The notes beneath the pieces were generated by a model, which saw nothing but the letters and a program-made list of their open reading frames with translations, was not told the DNA's origin and made no database searches. Positions 16,294 through 24,702 of a stretch of 52,546 bases of DNA are shown in pieces; position 1 is the stretch's first letter, and each line of letters begins with the position of its first letter. Source of the DNA: Acrocarpospora catenulata (GTDB taxonomy: Bacteria > Actinomycetota > Actinomycetes > Streptosporangiales > Streptosporangiaceae); NCBI RefSeq assembly GCF_018476525.1, contig NZ_JAHCST010000065.1, positions 1 to 52,546 on the forward strand, read 5' to 3'. The translations under genes and the position numbers were made by a program.

Positions 16294-16602
16294 TCAGACG
16301 GCCGTGGCCAGTTCGCGGTGGACGCGGTCGGTGACCCTGCGCTCGAAGAGGAAGGAGAGGAAGGGCACGGTTCCGGCGAGCATCACGCCCAGGATGTACG
16401 GCCAGGACCAGCGGGCCTTCATGCCGAGGTTGACGGCGGCGACCAGATAGACCATGTAGAGGAAGCCGTGGATGGGGGAGACGACCCGGGAGGGGCCTTC
16501 GATGTCGAAGCCGTAGCGGAGGACCATGCAGGTCACCAGGACCAGGAGCATGACGCCGACGACGTAGGCCATCACTCGGAAGGGCTTCAGGGCGGATTCC
16601 AC
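16294..16602 (-). CDS. DUF3817 integral membrane protein
   Basis: 102 aa with three predicted membrane spans (about 10-28, 42-62 and 68-86) and the DUF3817-type core FLYMVYLVAAVNLGMKARWSW in its second and third helices. The GTG start lies 6 nt after the SURF1 stop, so the two are one operon. DUF3817 proteins are common beside cytochrome oxidase assembly or GuaA-type genes in actinomycetes but have no assigned function. The SURF1 neighbour hints at a respiratory membrane role. Confidence 0.85.
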   Translation of the reverse strand: MESALKPFRVMAYVVGVMLLVLVTCMVLRYGFDIEGPSRVVSPIHGFLYMVYLVAAVNLGMKARWSWPYILGVMLAGTVPFLSFLFERRVTDRVHRELATAV

Positions 16603-16608
16603 GGTCGT

Positions 16609-17400
16609 TTACCTCGGGAGGGGTTCGGGGTCGGGCACGGAGAGCTCGGGGGCCTTCGACTTCGAGCGGCGGACCTCGTCGCGGACGAAGTGCCACCACA
16701 TGAAGACGGCGAACAGGGCGAAGATCCACCACTGTGCCGCGTAGGCGAGATTACGCCAGGTCAGCGTGCCTCCCTGGGTGGGCGGGGGCACGGCCACGGC
16801 GCGGGCGGTGAGCGGGGGGTCCTGGCTGGTGGCGATCAGGTAGCCGTCGTGCAGGCGGCCTTCCCACAGGTTGAGCAGGTGGGCGGTGGACACCATGGCC
16901 ACCTGCCCGGCGGGCAACGCCCCGTCGTGCTGCACGGCATCGCTCTGGTCGGGGGGTCGCAGCCGCCCGGTCACCCGTACCGTGCCCTCGGGTACGGCCA
17001 CCGCCTGGTCGGCGGCGTCGGCCACCCAGCCGCGGACGACCGCCAGCGTGCTGCCGTCGGCGAGTTGCAGCGGAGTGAGCAGCCAGTAGCCCTGACCGCT
17101 GTCGGCCCGCCCGCCGGGTGCCTCCACATCCGGCCTGCGGTTGGCGACCAGGAGTTGGTCGGTGGCCGTGTAGCGGCCTTCCGCGGTCACCTGGCGTCCG
17201 ACGGCCTCGGCGGAGAGCCGCTCGCCGAGCTTGCTCAGGGTGCCGACCGGGACCGGCGCGGGGTCGGCGGTGGAGGCAGGGCGGCCGGAGTCCTCGAAGA
17301 CGGCCAGCTGCCAGCGGCCGAGCAGGGTGAAGGCGATGAGCACCCCGATCACCAGCAGGTGCAGGGCCACCATGCGGGGGGAGAACAGGGCGCGGAGCAT
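16609..17400 (-). CDS. SURF1 family cytochrome c oxidase assembly protein
   Basis: 263 aa with SURF1 topology: an N-terminal span (MVALHLLVIGVLIAFTLLG) ending in GRWQL, a large extracytoplasmic domain and a C-terminal span (WWIFALFAVFMWWHFV). Conserved features are the GRWQL motif, VTAEGRYTATDQLLVANR, and GYWLLTPLQLADGSTLAVVR followed by GWV. SURF1 proteins aid haem a insertion into oxidase subunit I. The ATG at 17400 puts the first span at the N-terminus; a longer frame to 17472 adds an arginine/proline-rich leader unlike the family. Confidence 0.9.
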   Translation of the reverse strand: MLRALFSPRMVALHLLVIGVLIAFTLLGRWQLAVFEDSGRPASTADPAPVPVGTLSKLGERLSAEAVGRQVTAEGRYTATDQLLVANRRPDVEAPGGRADSGQGYWLLTPLQLADGSTLAVVRGWVADAADQAVAVPEGTVRVTGRLRPPDQSDAVQHDGALPAGQVAMVSTAHLLNLWEGRLHDGYLIATSQDPPLTARAVAVPPPTQGGTLTWRNLAYAAQWWIFALFAVFMWWHFVRDEVRRSKSKAPELSVPDPEPLPR

Positions 17401-17591
17401 GGCTATCACGGTATCCGGCGGTGGGCGCGGTCCGGTCGGCGGGCGTGGCCTCGCGAGGCGCCGGCGGGTCACGGCCGGGCCGTGGGCGTCGGGCTTTCCG
17501 GGCCGGATCGATGATCGACACCCCAGGTGAGCTTTCGCAATTCCGACAAACAGGTGTCATGTGCGCAGGGTGTGTCGCTAGAGTTCGTGGC

Positions 17592-17765
17592 ATGTCCGAC
17601 CCTCAGGTTGACCCGGCCGGGAACACGCAGCAGTTCAAGGCCTTCGCCCGCCAGCAGGACACGGCGTCCGCCAACGAGCAGCCGTCCCGCCTGCCGATCT
17701 GGATCGGCGTCGGTGTCACGCTGCTTGTCGTGATCGCCGTCGTCGCGTACATCGCGATCGGCTGA
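17592..17765 (+). CDS. Small single-pass membrane protein
   Basis: 57 aa: a polar N-terminal half (DPAGNTQQFKAFARQQDTAS) and one C-terminal span (LPIWIGVGVTLLVVIAVVAY) running almost to the end. No family recognised. It diverges from SURF1 with a 191-nt spacer and is followed by a clear hairpin terminator, which supports a real transcription unit. Small tail-anchored proteins of this type may modulate membrane complexes; this is speculation. Confidence 0.7.
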   Translation: MSDPQVDPAGNTQQFKAFARQQDTASANEQPSRLPIWIGVGVTLLVVIAVVAYIAIG

Positions 17766-17777
17766 CAACCCAAGAGC

Positions 17778-17810
17778 AAACCGCCGACGACCGCGCCCGT
17801 CGGCGGTTTT
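17778..17810 (+). terminator. Rho-independent terminator
   Basis: Stem AAACCGCCGAC / GTCGGCGGTTT (11 bp) with a 10-nt loop and a short T run, 12 nt after the 57-aa gene stop. Confidence 0.8.
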
Positions 17811-17928
17811 GAGCTACCCATTTAATGAGAAACCCGTCCCAGAGACAGCCGCAGAGCCTCCGTTCAGGGGACTCGCCGCTGCGGCTATCCAGATCACGCC
17901 TTTCTCATTAAAAACGGCGGAGCTACCC
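17811..17928. mobile_element. MITE-like nested inverted repeat with flanking 9-bp direct repeats
   Basis: Outer inverted repeats TTTAATGAGAAA (17821-17832) and TTTCTCATTAAA (17901-17912) are perfect over 12 bp and AT-rich. Inner repeats AGCCGCAG (17847-17854) and CTGCGGCT (17879-17886) nest inside. GAGCTACCC occurs on both sides (17811-17819 and 17920-17928), the right copy containing the GGT stop codon. This could be a small non-autonomous element with target duplication, although the right copy is 7 nt from the inverted repeat. A structured RNA or bidirectional terminator is the alternative. Confidence 0.4.
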
Positions 17929-19659
17929 GGCCCTGACCACAAGGGCGCTCCCGCCGCCCCGGCGGACCGGTTCGGCTACGGCCTGGACCCTGCCCCGGCC
18001 GAGGAACTCCAGCGCGGTGGCCGCCCCGATCTCCGAGGTGACCGCGAACACGTGGCCCTTGGCGGTGAGTTCGTCCCCGTACTGGGCGATGAACGCCTGT
18101 TCGGCCTGGGTCGCGGGGATGTTCCGCTGCGAGGCGCGCGGCGCCTCCACCGCCTCCGGCAGGGACATGCCGAAGTCCAGCCGGTTGAGCAGGATCTGCA
18201 GCACGGTCGTGATGATCGTCGCGCCGCCGGGGGACCCGACCGCCAGGAACGGCTTGCCGTGCTTGAGGACGATGGTCGGCGCCATCGAGGACCGCGGCCG
18301 TTTGCCGGGCGCGGGCAGGTTGGGGTCGCCCGGCGCCGGGCCGAAGGTGAAGTCGGTCAACTGGTTGTTGAGCAGGATGCCCCGCCCGGGCACCACGATC
18401 CCGCTGCCCCCGGTCTGCTCGATCGTGATGTTGTACGCGGCCACGTTGCCCCACTGGTCGGTCGCCACCAGATGAGTGGTCTCCGGGCCCTCCGGCAGCG
18501 GCTCGGCCTTGGTCCCGGGGGCGGCGGACGGGCAGGGGCCGTACCGGCCGTCGGGGGAGCCGGGCGCGGCCGGGTTGGGGAGGGCGGTCTCGCCGATCAG
18601 GCAGGCGCGCTCCTTGGCGTACTGCTGGGAGAGCAGCTCGCGCAGGGGCACGTTCACGTACGCGGGATCGCCGACGTAGGCGTTGCGGTCGGCGAAGGCG
18701 AGGCGGGAGGCGTCCAGGTAGGCGCTCAGGGTGACCTTCCCGGTGGCCTCCAGGATGTTGAGCGCCTCGCCGACGGTGGAGCCGCCCGAGGAGGGCGGGG
18801 CCATGCCGTACACGTCCAGGCCCTGGTAGCGCACGTGGGTGGGCTCCGGGGTGAGCGCGCGGTAGGCGCGCAGGTCGGCGAGCTCCATCAGGCCGGGGCG
18901 GACGTTCCTGGTGGAACCAGGGGTGACCGGGGGGTTCTTCACGGTGGCCACGAGATCCTGGCCGAGCGGCCCGCCGTACAGCCAGGAGGGGCCGCGCCGG
19001 CCGAGCTCGCGGTAGGTGCGGGCCAGGTCGGGGTTGCGGAAGGTGGAGCCGACCGCGGGCGGCTGCCCGCCGGGCAGGTAGAGGGCGGCGGTCGAGGTGA
19101 AGTCGGCGAACCTGGCGGCGTTGGCGGCGGTCTGGTCGTAGAAGGTCTGGTCCACGACGAAGCCGCGGTCGGCCAGGTCGGCGGCCGGTTTGAGGGCCTC
19201 GCGGAGGGAGAGCGTGCCGTACCGGCGCAGCGCCAGGTCCCACTGGGCGACGCTGCCGGGCACGCCCACCGAAAGGCCGCTGGTGACCGCGTCCGCGAAC
19301 GGGATGCCCTCGAAGGTGGTCGCGGTCATCGCGGCGGGGGCGGTCTCCCGGCCGTCAATGTTGATCACTTTGTTGCGTTTGGCGTCGTAGTAGACGATGA
19401 ACCCGCCACCGGCCAGACCCGCGGAGTAGGGCTCGGTGACGCCCAGCGCGGCGGCGCCCGCGACGACCGCGTCCATCGCGTTCCCGCCCTGTTTGAGCAC
19501 GCCGAGGGCCACCTTGCTAGCGTCTAGGTCCACGGTCGCCACCGCGCCCCCGTACCCCTCGGCGACCGGCTGCTTGACCGCGGGGGCGGCCGTCGCCGGG
19601 GGCGCGACGAGCCCGGCGGTCACGACCACTCCGAGAATCGATCCGGCTAAACGCTTCAT
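17923..19659 (-). CDS. ggt: Gamma-glutamyltransferase
   Basis: 578 aa secreted Ntn-hydrolase precursor. A signal peptide (KRLAGSILGVVVTAGLVAPPA, first about 25 residues) is followed by the GGT fold. The autocatalytic cleavage and nucleophile threonine lie in PETTHLVATDQWGN, starting the small subunit; the oxyanion segment is GSPGGATIITT. It cleaves gamma-glutamyl bonds of glutathione and related compounds outside the membrane. One variation is Val-Ala instead of the common Ser-Val after TTH. The gene converges on the 57-aa gene across the inverted-repeat element. Confidence 0.93.
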   Translation of the reverse strand: MKRLAGSILGVVVTAGLVAPPATAAPAVKQPVAEGYGGAVATVDLDASKVALGVLKQGGNAMDAVVAGAAALGVTEPYSAGLAGGGFIVYYDAKRNKVINIDGRETAPAAMTATTFEGIPFADAVTSGLSVGVPGSVAQWDLALRRYGTLSLREALKPAADLADRGFVVDQTFYDQTAANAARFADFTSTAALYLPGGQPPAVGSTFRNPDLARTYRELGRRGPSWLYGGPLGQDLVATVKNPPVTPGSTRNVRPGLMELADLRAYRALTPEPTHVRYQGLDVYGMAPPSSGGSTVGEALNILEATGKVTLSAYLDASRLAFADRNAYVGDPAYVNVPLRELLSQQYAKERACLIGETALPNPAAPGSPDGRYGPCPSAAPGTKAEPLPEGPETTHLVATDQWGNVAAYNITIEQTGGSGIVVPGRGILLNNQLTDFTFGPAPGDPNLPAPGKRPRSSMAPTIVLKHGKPFLAVGSPGGATIITTVLQILLNRLDFGMSLPEAVEAPRASQRNIPATQAEQAFIAQYGDELTAKGHVFAVTSEIGAATALEFLGRGRVQAVAEPVRRGGGSALVVRAG

Positions 19660-19721
19660 TGCCGCTCCTCACTAGGAATGATCACTTAGCATGACTCAGC
19701 CAGTCAGATCAGCCGACCCTT

Positions 19722-19753
19722 TGTCCACATCCGGACAATGTCCGTGCCGGACA
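19722..19753. promoter_or_regulatory. Tandem palindromic operator
   Basis: Two adjacent dyads: TGTCC-n6-GGACA (19722-19737) and TGTCCG-n3-CGGACA (19739-19753). They form a near-direct repeat about 60 nt before the membrane/cupredoxin gene and within the divergent ggt promoter region. Two sites one and a half helical turns apart suggest cooperative binding of an unidentified repressor. Confidence 0.45.
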
Positions 19754-19805
19754 GTCACAAAACTGTTACTGGTGGCATCCAGGGGACCACGTTACGTTGC
19801 GAAGC

Positions 19806-20690
19806 ATGTCGGCCGGCGCACTCTTCGGTAGTGGACTGGCCGCCGGCCTGCTGGCCGGCACAGCGTCGTGCACGGCCATGCAGGGCGGGCTCCTGACCGG
19901 CCTCGCCCGGGTTCGCGGGGATGTGGCGCTCTTCCTCGGCGGCCGGCTGGGCGGCCATGTCCTGATCGGCGCCGCCCTGGGCCTGATCGGCTCGGCGGCC
20001 AAGATCGGCCCCACGGTCCGCGCGGTCCTGCTCATCCTGGCGGGCCTGCTGGTCCTCTTCTTCGGCGTACGAGCTCTGCGACGCGACCATTGCGCTCCGG
20101 CCGACATTCCGGCCACGCCAGGACGGTGGCGGGCATTCCTCCTGGGTGTCGCCACCGTGCTCATGCCCTGCGGCGTGACGATCAGCATGGAGATCGTCGC
20201 CATCTCCACCGGTTCGGCCGTCGAGGGCGCCGCCGTGATGGCCGGTTTCGTCCTCGGCTCCACCCCCGGCTTCGCCCTCCTCGGCGTCCTGATCCGCCTC
20301 GCCGGCGCCAAACTCATCGCCGTCGCCGCCCTGCTCGCGGCGTTCGTCACCATCGGCGCGGGCCTGCGCCTCGGCGGCTGGCTCCCCTCCTGGGATTCCC
20401 CCGCCGTCGCCGCCACCCTCGCCGCCGACGGTTCCCAGCACCTGACCATCTGGGCCACGGAAGCCGGGTTCCGGCCGTCCATAGCCGCCGCCAGCGCGGG
20501 TCACCCCATCGAGATCACCTTCCGCACCCAGGACAACACCGGTTGCACCCGCACCCTCACGATCAACGGTCAGGACCTCGCCCTCCCCGAATCAGGCTCC
20601 ACCGAAATCCGGCTCCCACCCCACGGACCCGGCACCCTCCGCTACACCTGCGGCATGGGCATGTACGCCGGAGTGATCCGGATCAACTGA
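19806..20690 (+). CDS. TauE/DsbD-like membrane protein fused to a cupredoxin-like domain
   Basis: 294 aa. The first about 200 residues form six or so membrane spans of the UreH/DsbD_2-like type, with a cysteine in each half (GTASCTAMQGG and VLMPCGVTIS). The C-terminal about 90 residues read as a cupredoxin fold with possible metal ligands in QDNTGCTRTL and RYTCGMGMYAG (Cys, Cys, Met). The arrangement suggests copper handling or thiol-redox transfer to an outward-facing metal domain. The ATG at 19806 is chosen over a TTG three codons earlier. A tandem operator lies upstream, and a shared hairpin follows the stop. Confidence 0.8.
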   Translation: MSAGALFGSGLAAGLLAGTASCTAMQGGLLTGLARVRGDVALFLGGRLGGHVLIGAALGLIGSAAKIGPTVRAVLLILAGLLVLFFGVRALRRDHCAPADIPATPGRWRAFLLGVATVLMPCGVTISMEIVAISTGSAVEGAAVMAGFVLGSTPGFALLGVLIRLAGAKLIAVAALLAAFVTIGAGLRLGGWLPSWDSPAVAATLAADGSQHLTIWATEAGFRPSIAAASAGHPIEITFRTQDNTGCTRTLTINGQDLALPESGSTEIRLPPHGPGTLRYTCGMGMYAGVIRIN

Positions 20691-20713
20691 CCTCGCCAAA
20701 TGGGTAGGTCAGT
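20686..20713. terminator. Bidirectional hairpin between convergent genes
   Basis: ACTGACCT (20686-20693) and AGGTCAGT (20706-20713) form a perfect 8-bp stem with a 12-nt loop that covers both convergent stop codons. Confidence 0.6.
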
Positions 20714-21380
20714 CGGGGATGGTGTCCTGGCGGGTCAGGGTCTCCAGTTCGTGCAGGCTCTGCCGGGTCAGTTCCAGTTCGGTGCTCAGGTCGTCCAGGG
20801 CCAGCGTGCTCTCCGGAGTGAGGGTCGCCGTCATGGTGGACACCTCGACCACCCGGGCGACCAGGGTCTCCAGGCTCAGCGTGCCGGACTGGAGCCGGGC
20901 CAGGACGCGCTCGTGCACGCCCCGCAGCCGGGCCACCACCTGCTGCTGCGTGGTCACCGCCGCGAGCGCGTGCTCCAGTTCGGCGGCCACGTCGGGGGCG
21001 GCCGACCGGAGGGCCTGCCCGAGCCGGGCGTGTTCCCGGGAGAGGAACACCGGGTCGAAACGGGATAGCGCGGTCGCGGTCAGCGATGCCTGGCCGGCCA
21101 GCCGGTGCAGGGTGGCGACCGTGTCGTCGATCTGGGGGCGCATGGTCGCCACCCGGTCGAGCAGGAGCTCGCCGCGCATGCCGTCGGCGAGGTCGGCGAA
21201 GCTCGCGGCGGCGCGCCGGGCCCGCAGCAGCCAGCCCTCCTCCGGGCTCCCCTTGGTGACCTTGGGTAGCTCGGCGGAACCGGGCTCGTCGGGGGCGGTG
21301 TTCTGCCAGGCCGAGGTGAAGGCCTTGACCGCCCATACGGTGACGCCCACGGTCGCGGCGGCGGCCGGGTGCACGCCCAC
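20709..21380 (-). CDS. Hypothetical helical protein downstream of the VWA gene
   Basis: At least 223 aa, mostly alpha-helical with coiled-coil-like heptads (LRGVHERVLARLQSGTLSLE, then ELELTRQSLHELETLTRQ). The N-terminus is hydrophobic. No family recognised. The first canonical start is the GTG at 21380, but the frame reads like protein upstream as far as 21449 (FSQELRDPWGLLIGATAAG), just beyond the VWA stop. The only in-frame non-canonical options there are ATT and CTG, so the true N-terminus may be about 23 residues longer. It is transcribed with the substrate-binding/VWA gene and may be its cytoplasmic or membrane partner. Confidence 0.75.
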   Translation of the reverse strand: MGVHPAAAATVGVTVWAVKAFTSAWQNTAPDEPGSAELPKVTKGSPEEGWLLRARRAAASFADLADGMRGELLLDRVATMRPQIDDTVATLHRLAGQASLTATALSRFDPVFLSREHARLGQALRSAAPDVAAELEHALAAVTTQQQVVARLRGVHERVLARLQSGTLSLETLVARVVEVSTMTATLTPESTLALDDLSTELELTRQSLHELETLTRQDTIPD

Positions 21381-21450
21381 CGCCCAGGCGGCGCCCGCCG
21401 CGGTGGCCCCGATGAGCAGGCCCCACGGGTCGCGCAGCTCCTGGCTGAAC

Positions 21451-23271
21451 CTAGAAATTCGAGATCACCGCCGTGAACACCTGGTCGATACTTCCTGCTT
21501 CGCGGGAATCGTATGCTGCGGCGTTGGTGGTCTGCGAGATCTGGCGGAGCACGTCCAGGTCGGCGTCCTCACCGTAGGCGATGGTGAAGATCCGTACGGT
21601 GTCCTGGCCCGGCTCCTTGCGCAGGTCGGGGAGGAGGTTGTCCAGGGAGATGGAACCCTCGTCCTCGTTCCGGCCGTCGGTGAGGAAGACCACGGCGTTG
21701 ATCGCGTCGCTGTCCTGGTTGGCGAGCACGTGGCGGTAGGCGGCGCGGGCGGTGTCGTACAGGCCGGTGCCGCCGCCCGGGATGAGGGATTCGATGCGGG
21801 ACTTGAGGTTCTTGGTGTTGGTTCGGGAGATGGGGAGGAGTTCGCGGTAGTCGCGGTCGCCGTCCAGTTTGGTGGAGAAGATCCAGAGGCCCACGTGGTC
21901 GTTGGGGCCGAACTGCGGGAGGGCGTTGACGGCCGCCTGTTTGGCGAGCTCCAGCTTGCTCTGACCGGTGCCGGACACCTCGGCGGACATCGAGCCGGAG
22001 ACGTCCATGACCATCAGCACGTTGGCGGGTTTGCGGATGGACGCCCAGCTGGTGAGGACCTGGTCAAGCACGGCGGGCACCGGCACGCTCAGCTTGGTGG
22101 CCGGCTGCTTCGGGTCGAGGCCGTTCTCCGAGGTGATGAGTTTCCCGGCTTCACCCTGGTAGGAGCGGAAGGCGTACGAGGCGAACGCGGCCTGCTGGTC
22201 GTCCTCATGGAGATATTTCAGGAAATCGGTGGCGGCGGCGCGCTTGGGGCCCTCGGCCCAGGACAGGATCGCGTACGGGTTGTCCGAGAAGAGGGTGCCC
22301 TCCTTGGGGTAGATCGCGACAAGCGGGACCTTGGGCTTGGCGTGCTCGCCGAGGGTGGCCGGATCGCCGGTCGGGTTGCCCTGGTTGTAGTCCCAGACCG
22401 ACTTCTCCTCAACCGTCACCGCCGAGATGTACGACATGGCGGCGCCCGCGTCGTCCGCGCGTTGCAGGTTCGACAGGAAGGTCAGCGTGGTGTCCCCGTA
22501 GTGCACGATCGAGCGTTCCACCCCCTTGACGAACGCCTGGGTCTTCGGGTCGGTCACGTTCTGCTTCAGCAGGTCCCCGGAGAGCCCGGTGGCCGCGAAA
22601 TACGCTCCGACCGTGGCGTTCAGCCCAGAAGTCGAAAAATTGGGATTTGTTTTACCTAACCGGAAGGCCCCCCACTCCGGGTGCCCGTACCTGGCCCAGC
22701 CCTTCGGGTCGGCGCCCAGCTCCAGGATGTCCGACCAGCCCAGCTTCTTGCCCGGCCAGCCCATCGCCTCGGCCATCGGCCTGGGCATCGCGATGACCAG
22801 CGGCGTGTTGGCGATGGACGGGTTCTCCTCGCCGATCGGGGCGGGCTTGTCGGCGGCCTGGGCGCGCTGCCGGAGCAGGGTGAGCCAGCCGGCGGCGGCC
22901 GGGGACCAGACGTCGGGCCGGGGCCCGTCGGCCCGCTCGTCCCAGCCCCGGGCCAGCGCCTGCATGGCGCCGCCGGACGCCTTGGAGTTGACCACCACGT
23001 CCACGCAGTGCCCGTCCACCTTCCGGCCGCTGTACTCGCCGGCGATCTTCCGCAGCAACTCGGACTTCTCGCTGGAGGCGGCGACGACCAGCCGCACGCC
23101 GCCGTCCCCGCAGGCCCCGCTCGCCTCACCCCCGGAGTCGCCGCCCCCGATCCCAGGAAGGTCCACCCCGCCGAACACGGTACGGAGCACCACGATCAGC
23201 GCTCCCGCGAGAATGATCGCGACAATGAACGGGGCTAAGCTGCGCCGTCGTCGTTGCGGCTGCTGGTTCAC
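21451..23271 (-). CDS. Substrate-binding and von Willebrand factor A domain protein
   Basis: 606 aa. One N-terminal membrane anchor (APFIVAIILAGALIVVL, about 13-29) is followed by an extracytoplasmic solute-binding-like domain (about 60-360: RLVVAASSEKSELLRKIAGE...). A C-terminal VWA domain (about 410-600) has an intact MIDAS (MDVSGSMS, later FLTDGRNED). Such proteins are displayed outside the membrane, and their role is unclear; metal-dependent protein binding is likely. GTG start with AGGAG 6 nt upstream. A strong hairpin lies between it and the upstream M20 gene. Confidence 0.88.
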   Translation of the reverse strand: MNQQPQRRRRSLAPFIVAIILAGALIVVLRTVFGGVDLPGIGGGDSGGEASGACGDGGVRLVVAASSEKSELLRKIAGEYSGRKVDGHCVDVVVNSKASGGAMQALARGWDERADGPRPDVWSPAAAGWLTLLRQRAQAADKPAPIGEENPSIANTPLVIAMPRPMAEAMGWPGKKLGWSDILELGADPKGWARYGHPEWGAFRLGKTNPNFSTSGLNATVGAYFAATGLSGDLLKQNVTDPKTQAFVKGVERSIVHYGDTTLTFLSNLQRADDAGAAMSYISAVTVEEKSVWDYNQGNPTGDPATLGEHAKPKVPLVAIYPKEGTLFSDNPYAILSWAEGPKRAAATDFLKYLHEDDQQAAFASYAFRSYQGEAGKLITSENGLDPKQPATKLSVPVPAVLDQVLTSWASIRKPANVLMVMDVSGSMSAEVSGTGQSKLELAKQAAVNALPQFGPNDHVGLWIFSTKLDGDRDYRELLPISRTNTKNLKSRIESLIPGGGTGLYDTARAAYRHVLANQDSDAINAVVFLTDGRNEDEGSISLDNLLPDLRKEPGQDTVRIFTIAYGEDADLDVLRQISQTTNAAAYDSREAGSIDQVFTAVISNF

Positions 23272-23285
23272 ACGAGCTCCTGTGA

Positions 23286-23319
23286 TCGGAAATGTCAGGC
23301 CGACGTCTGAAATTTCCGA
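23286..23319 (-). terminator. Long hairpin between the M20 and VWA genes
   Basis: Arms of 13 nt (23286-23298 and 23307-23319) pair with a single mismatch around an 8-nt loop; TCGGAAAT pairs with ATTTCCGA. It sits 14 nt before the VWA start and 39 nt after the M20 stop, so it may terminate M20 transcription or act as a leader attenuator. Confidence 0.55.
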
Positions 23320-23358
23320 CGAATGGGGGCCTGCGTTAGTTGCCGATCCTGGCAGAGG

Positions 23359-24702
23359 TCATTCCGCGGCGCCGTACTCGGCCAGGAAGAGGGCCTCGGC
23401 GGTCGCGATCCGACGCAGCTCCGCCAGCACCACCCGCTCGTTGGGCGCGTGGATCGAGGCGTCGTCGTCCTCCGCCCCGTACAGCAGGATCTCGGCGGCG
23501 GGGAACTGCCGCACCAGCGTGGCCACCAGCGGGATCGACCCGCCCTGCCCGACGTCGCGCGGCGCCCGCCCGAAGGCGCGCTCCATCGCCCGGTCGAGCG
23601 CGGCCCGCGCCCGGCCCCCGGTGTCGGCCAGGTACCCGGAACCCACGGTGAAGTCGGAGAAGCTGACCTGCGCCCCCCACGGCGTGACCTGCTTGAGGAA
23701 GTCGGTCACGTCGTTCAGCGCGGTCTTCGGATCCCCGGCCGGGGGCACCCGCACGGTCACCCGCGCCCGGGCCACCGCCTGCACCGCGTTGATCGCCTCG
23801 GACACGCTGGGCACGTCCAGCCCGGTCACGGTCACCGCGTACGACGCCCAGAGCCGGTCGGCCATCGAGCCGGAGCCGACCAGGGAGACGCCGTCGAGCA
23901 CGCCGGCGGTGACCCGGAAGTCGTCGGCCGATTCGCCCTGCCCGCCGAAGGCGCCGCGCGGCAGGCCGGGGACCCGCACGTCGCCGCTGTCGTCGTGCAG
24001 CGCGGTGAGCATGCGCATCAGGGCGGCCAGCGCGTCCGGCGCGGCGCCGCCGAAGGAGCCGCTGTGCACGGCCTCGCGCAGGGTGCGCACCTCGACGGTG
24101 AAGGCGGCCAGGCCGCGCAGGCTGGTGGTCACGGCGGGGTCGCCCACCCGGGGGTTGCCGGAGTCGGCGACCACGATCGCGTCCGCCCGGACCAGTTCTG
24201 GGTTGGCCTCGACGAAGGACTCCAGGCGCTCGCCCGCGTACTCCTCCTGTCCTTCGAGCAGGACCTTGATGCCGACGGGGAAGCGGCCCTGGAAGGCGCG
24301 GAGCGCGGCGACGTGGGCGATGAGCCCGGATTTGTCGTCGGCGGCGCCCCGGCCGTACATCGCGCCGTCGATGATCGTCGGCTCGAAGGGCGGGGTGCGC
24401 CAGAGCGCGGGGTCCCCCGGGGGCTGCACGTCGTAGTGGGCGTAGAGCAGCACGGTGGGGGCGCCGGGCGGGGCGGGGGCCTCCGCGTACACGGCGGGGA
24501 AGCTGCCCTCGATCGGGATGAGGCGGACATCCTCCAGCCCGGCCGAGCGGAGCAGTTCCTCGGCGATGGCGGCGGCCGCCAGCACCGGCTCCTCGGGGTG
24601 GCCGGGGAAGGCCACGGACGGGATGGCGACGAGCCGCCTGAGGTCCTCCACCGCCTGGGGCATGCCCGCGCCGACGGCGCTTTCGATCTCCTCGGGTGTC
24701 AC
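23359..24702 (-). CDS. M20 family metallopeptidase/dipeptidase
   Basis: 447 aa. Zinc-site motifs of the M20 family are present: LLYAHYDVQPPGD (metal His and Asp), YGRGAADDKSG (bridging Asp), EGQEEYAGE (catalytic Glu pair) and a C-terminal GGSIPLV region with a late YGAEDDDASIHAPNE. It hydrolyses dipeptides or acylated amino acids in the cytoplasm. The GTG at 24702 is favoured because GAGGAAG lies 6 nt before it; an in-frame ATG at 24729 would add nine residues. It diverges from the aminotransferase gene. Confidence 0.9.
   Translation of the reverse strand: MTPEEIESAVGAGMPQAVEDLRRLVAIPSVAFPGHPEEPVLAAAAIAEELLRSAGLEDVRLIPIEGSFPAVYAEAPAPPGAPTVLLYAHYDVQPPGDPALWRTPPFEPTIIDGAMYGRGAADDKSGLIAHVAALRAFQGRFPVGIKVLLEGQEEYAGERLESFVEANPELVRADAIVVADSGNPRVGDPAVTTSLRGLAAFTVEVRTLREAVHSGSFGGAAPDALAALMRMLTALHDDSGDVRVPGLPRGAFGGQGESADDFRVTAGVLDGVSLVGSGSMADRLWASYAVTVTGLDVPSVSEAINAVQAVARARVTVRVPPAGDPKTALNDVTDFLKQVTPWGAQVSFSDFTVGSGYLADTGGRARAALDRAMERAFGRAPRDVGQGGSIPLVATLVRQFPAAEILLYGAEDDDASIHAPNERVVLAELRRIATAEALFLAEYGAAE

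Noticed and set aside
16232-16732. 166-aa minus-strand frame
   Set aside because: Shifted-frame shadow of the DUF3817 and SURF1 genes.
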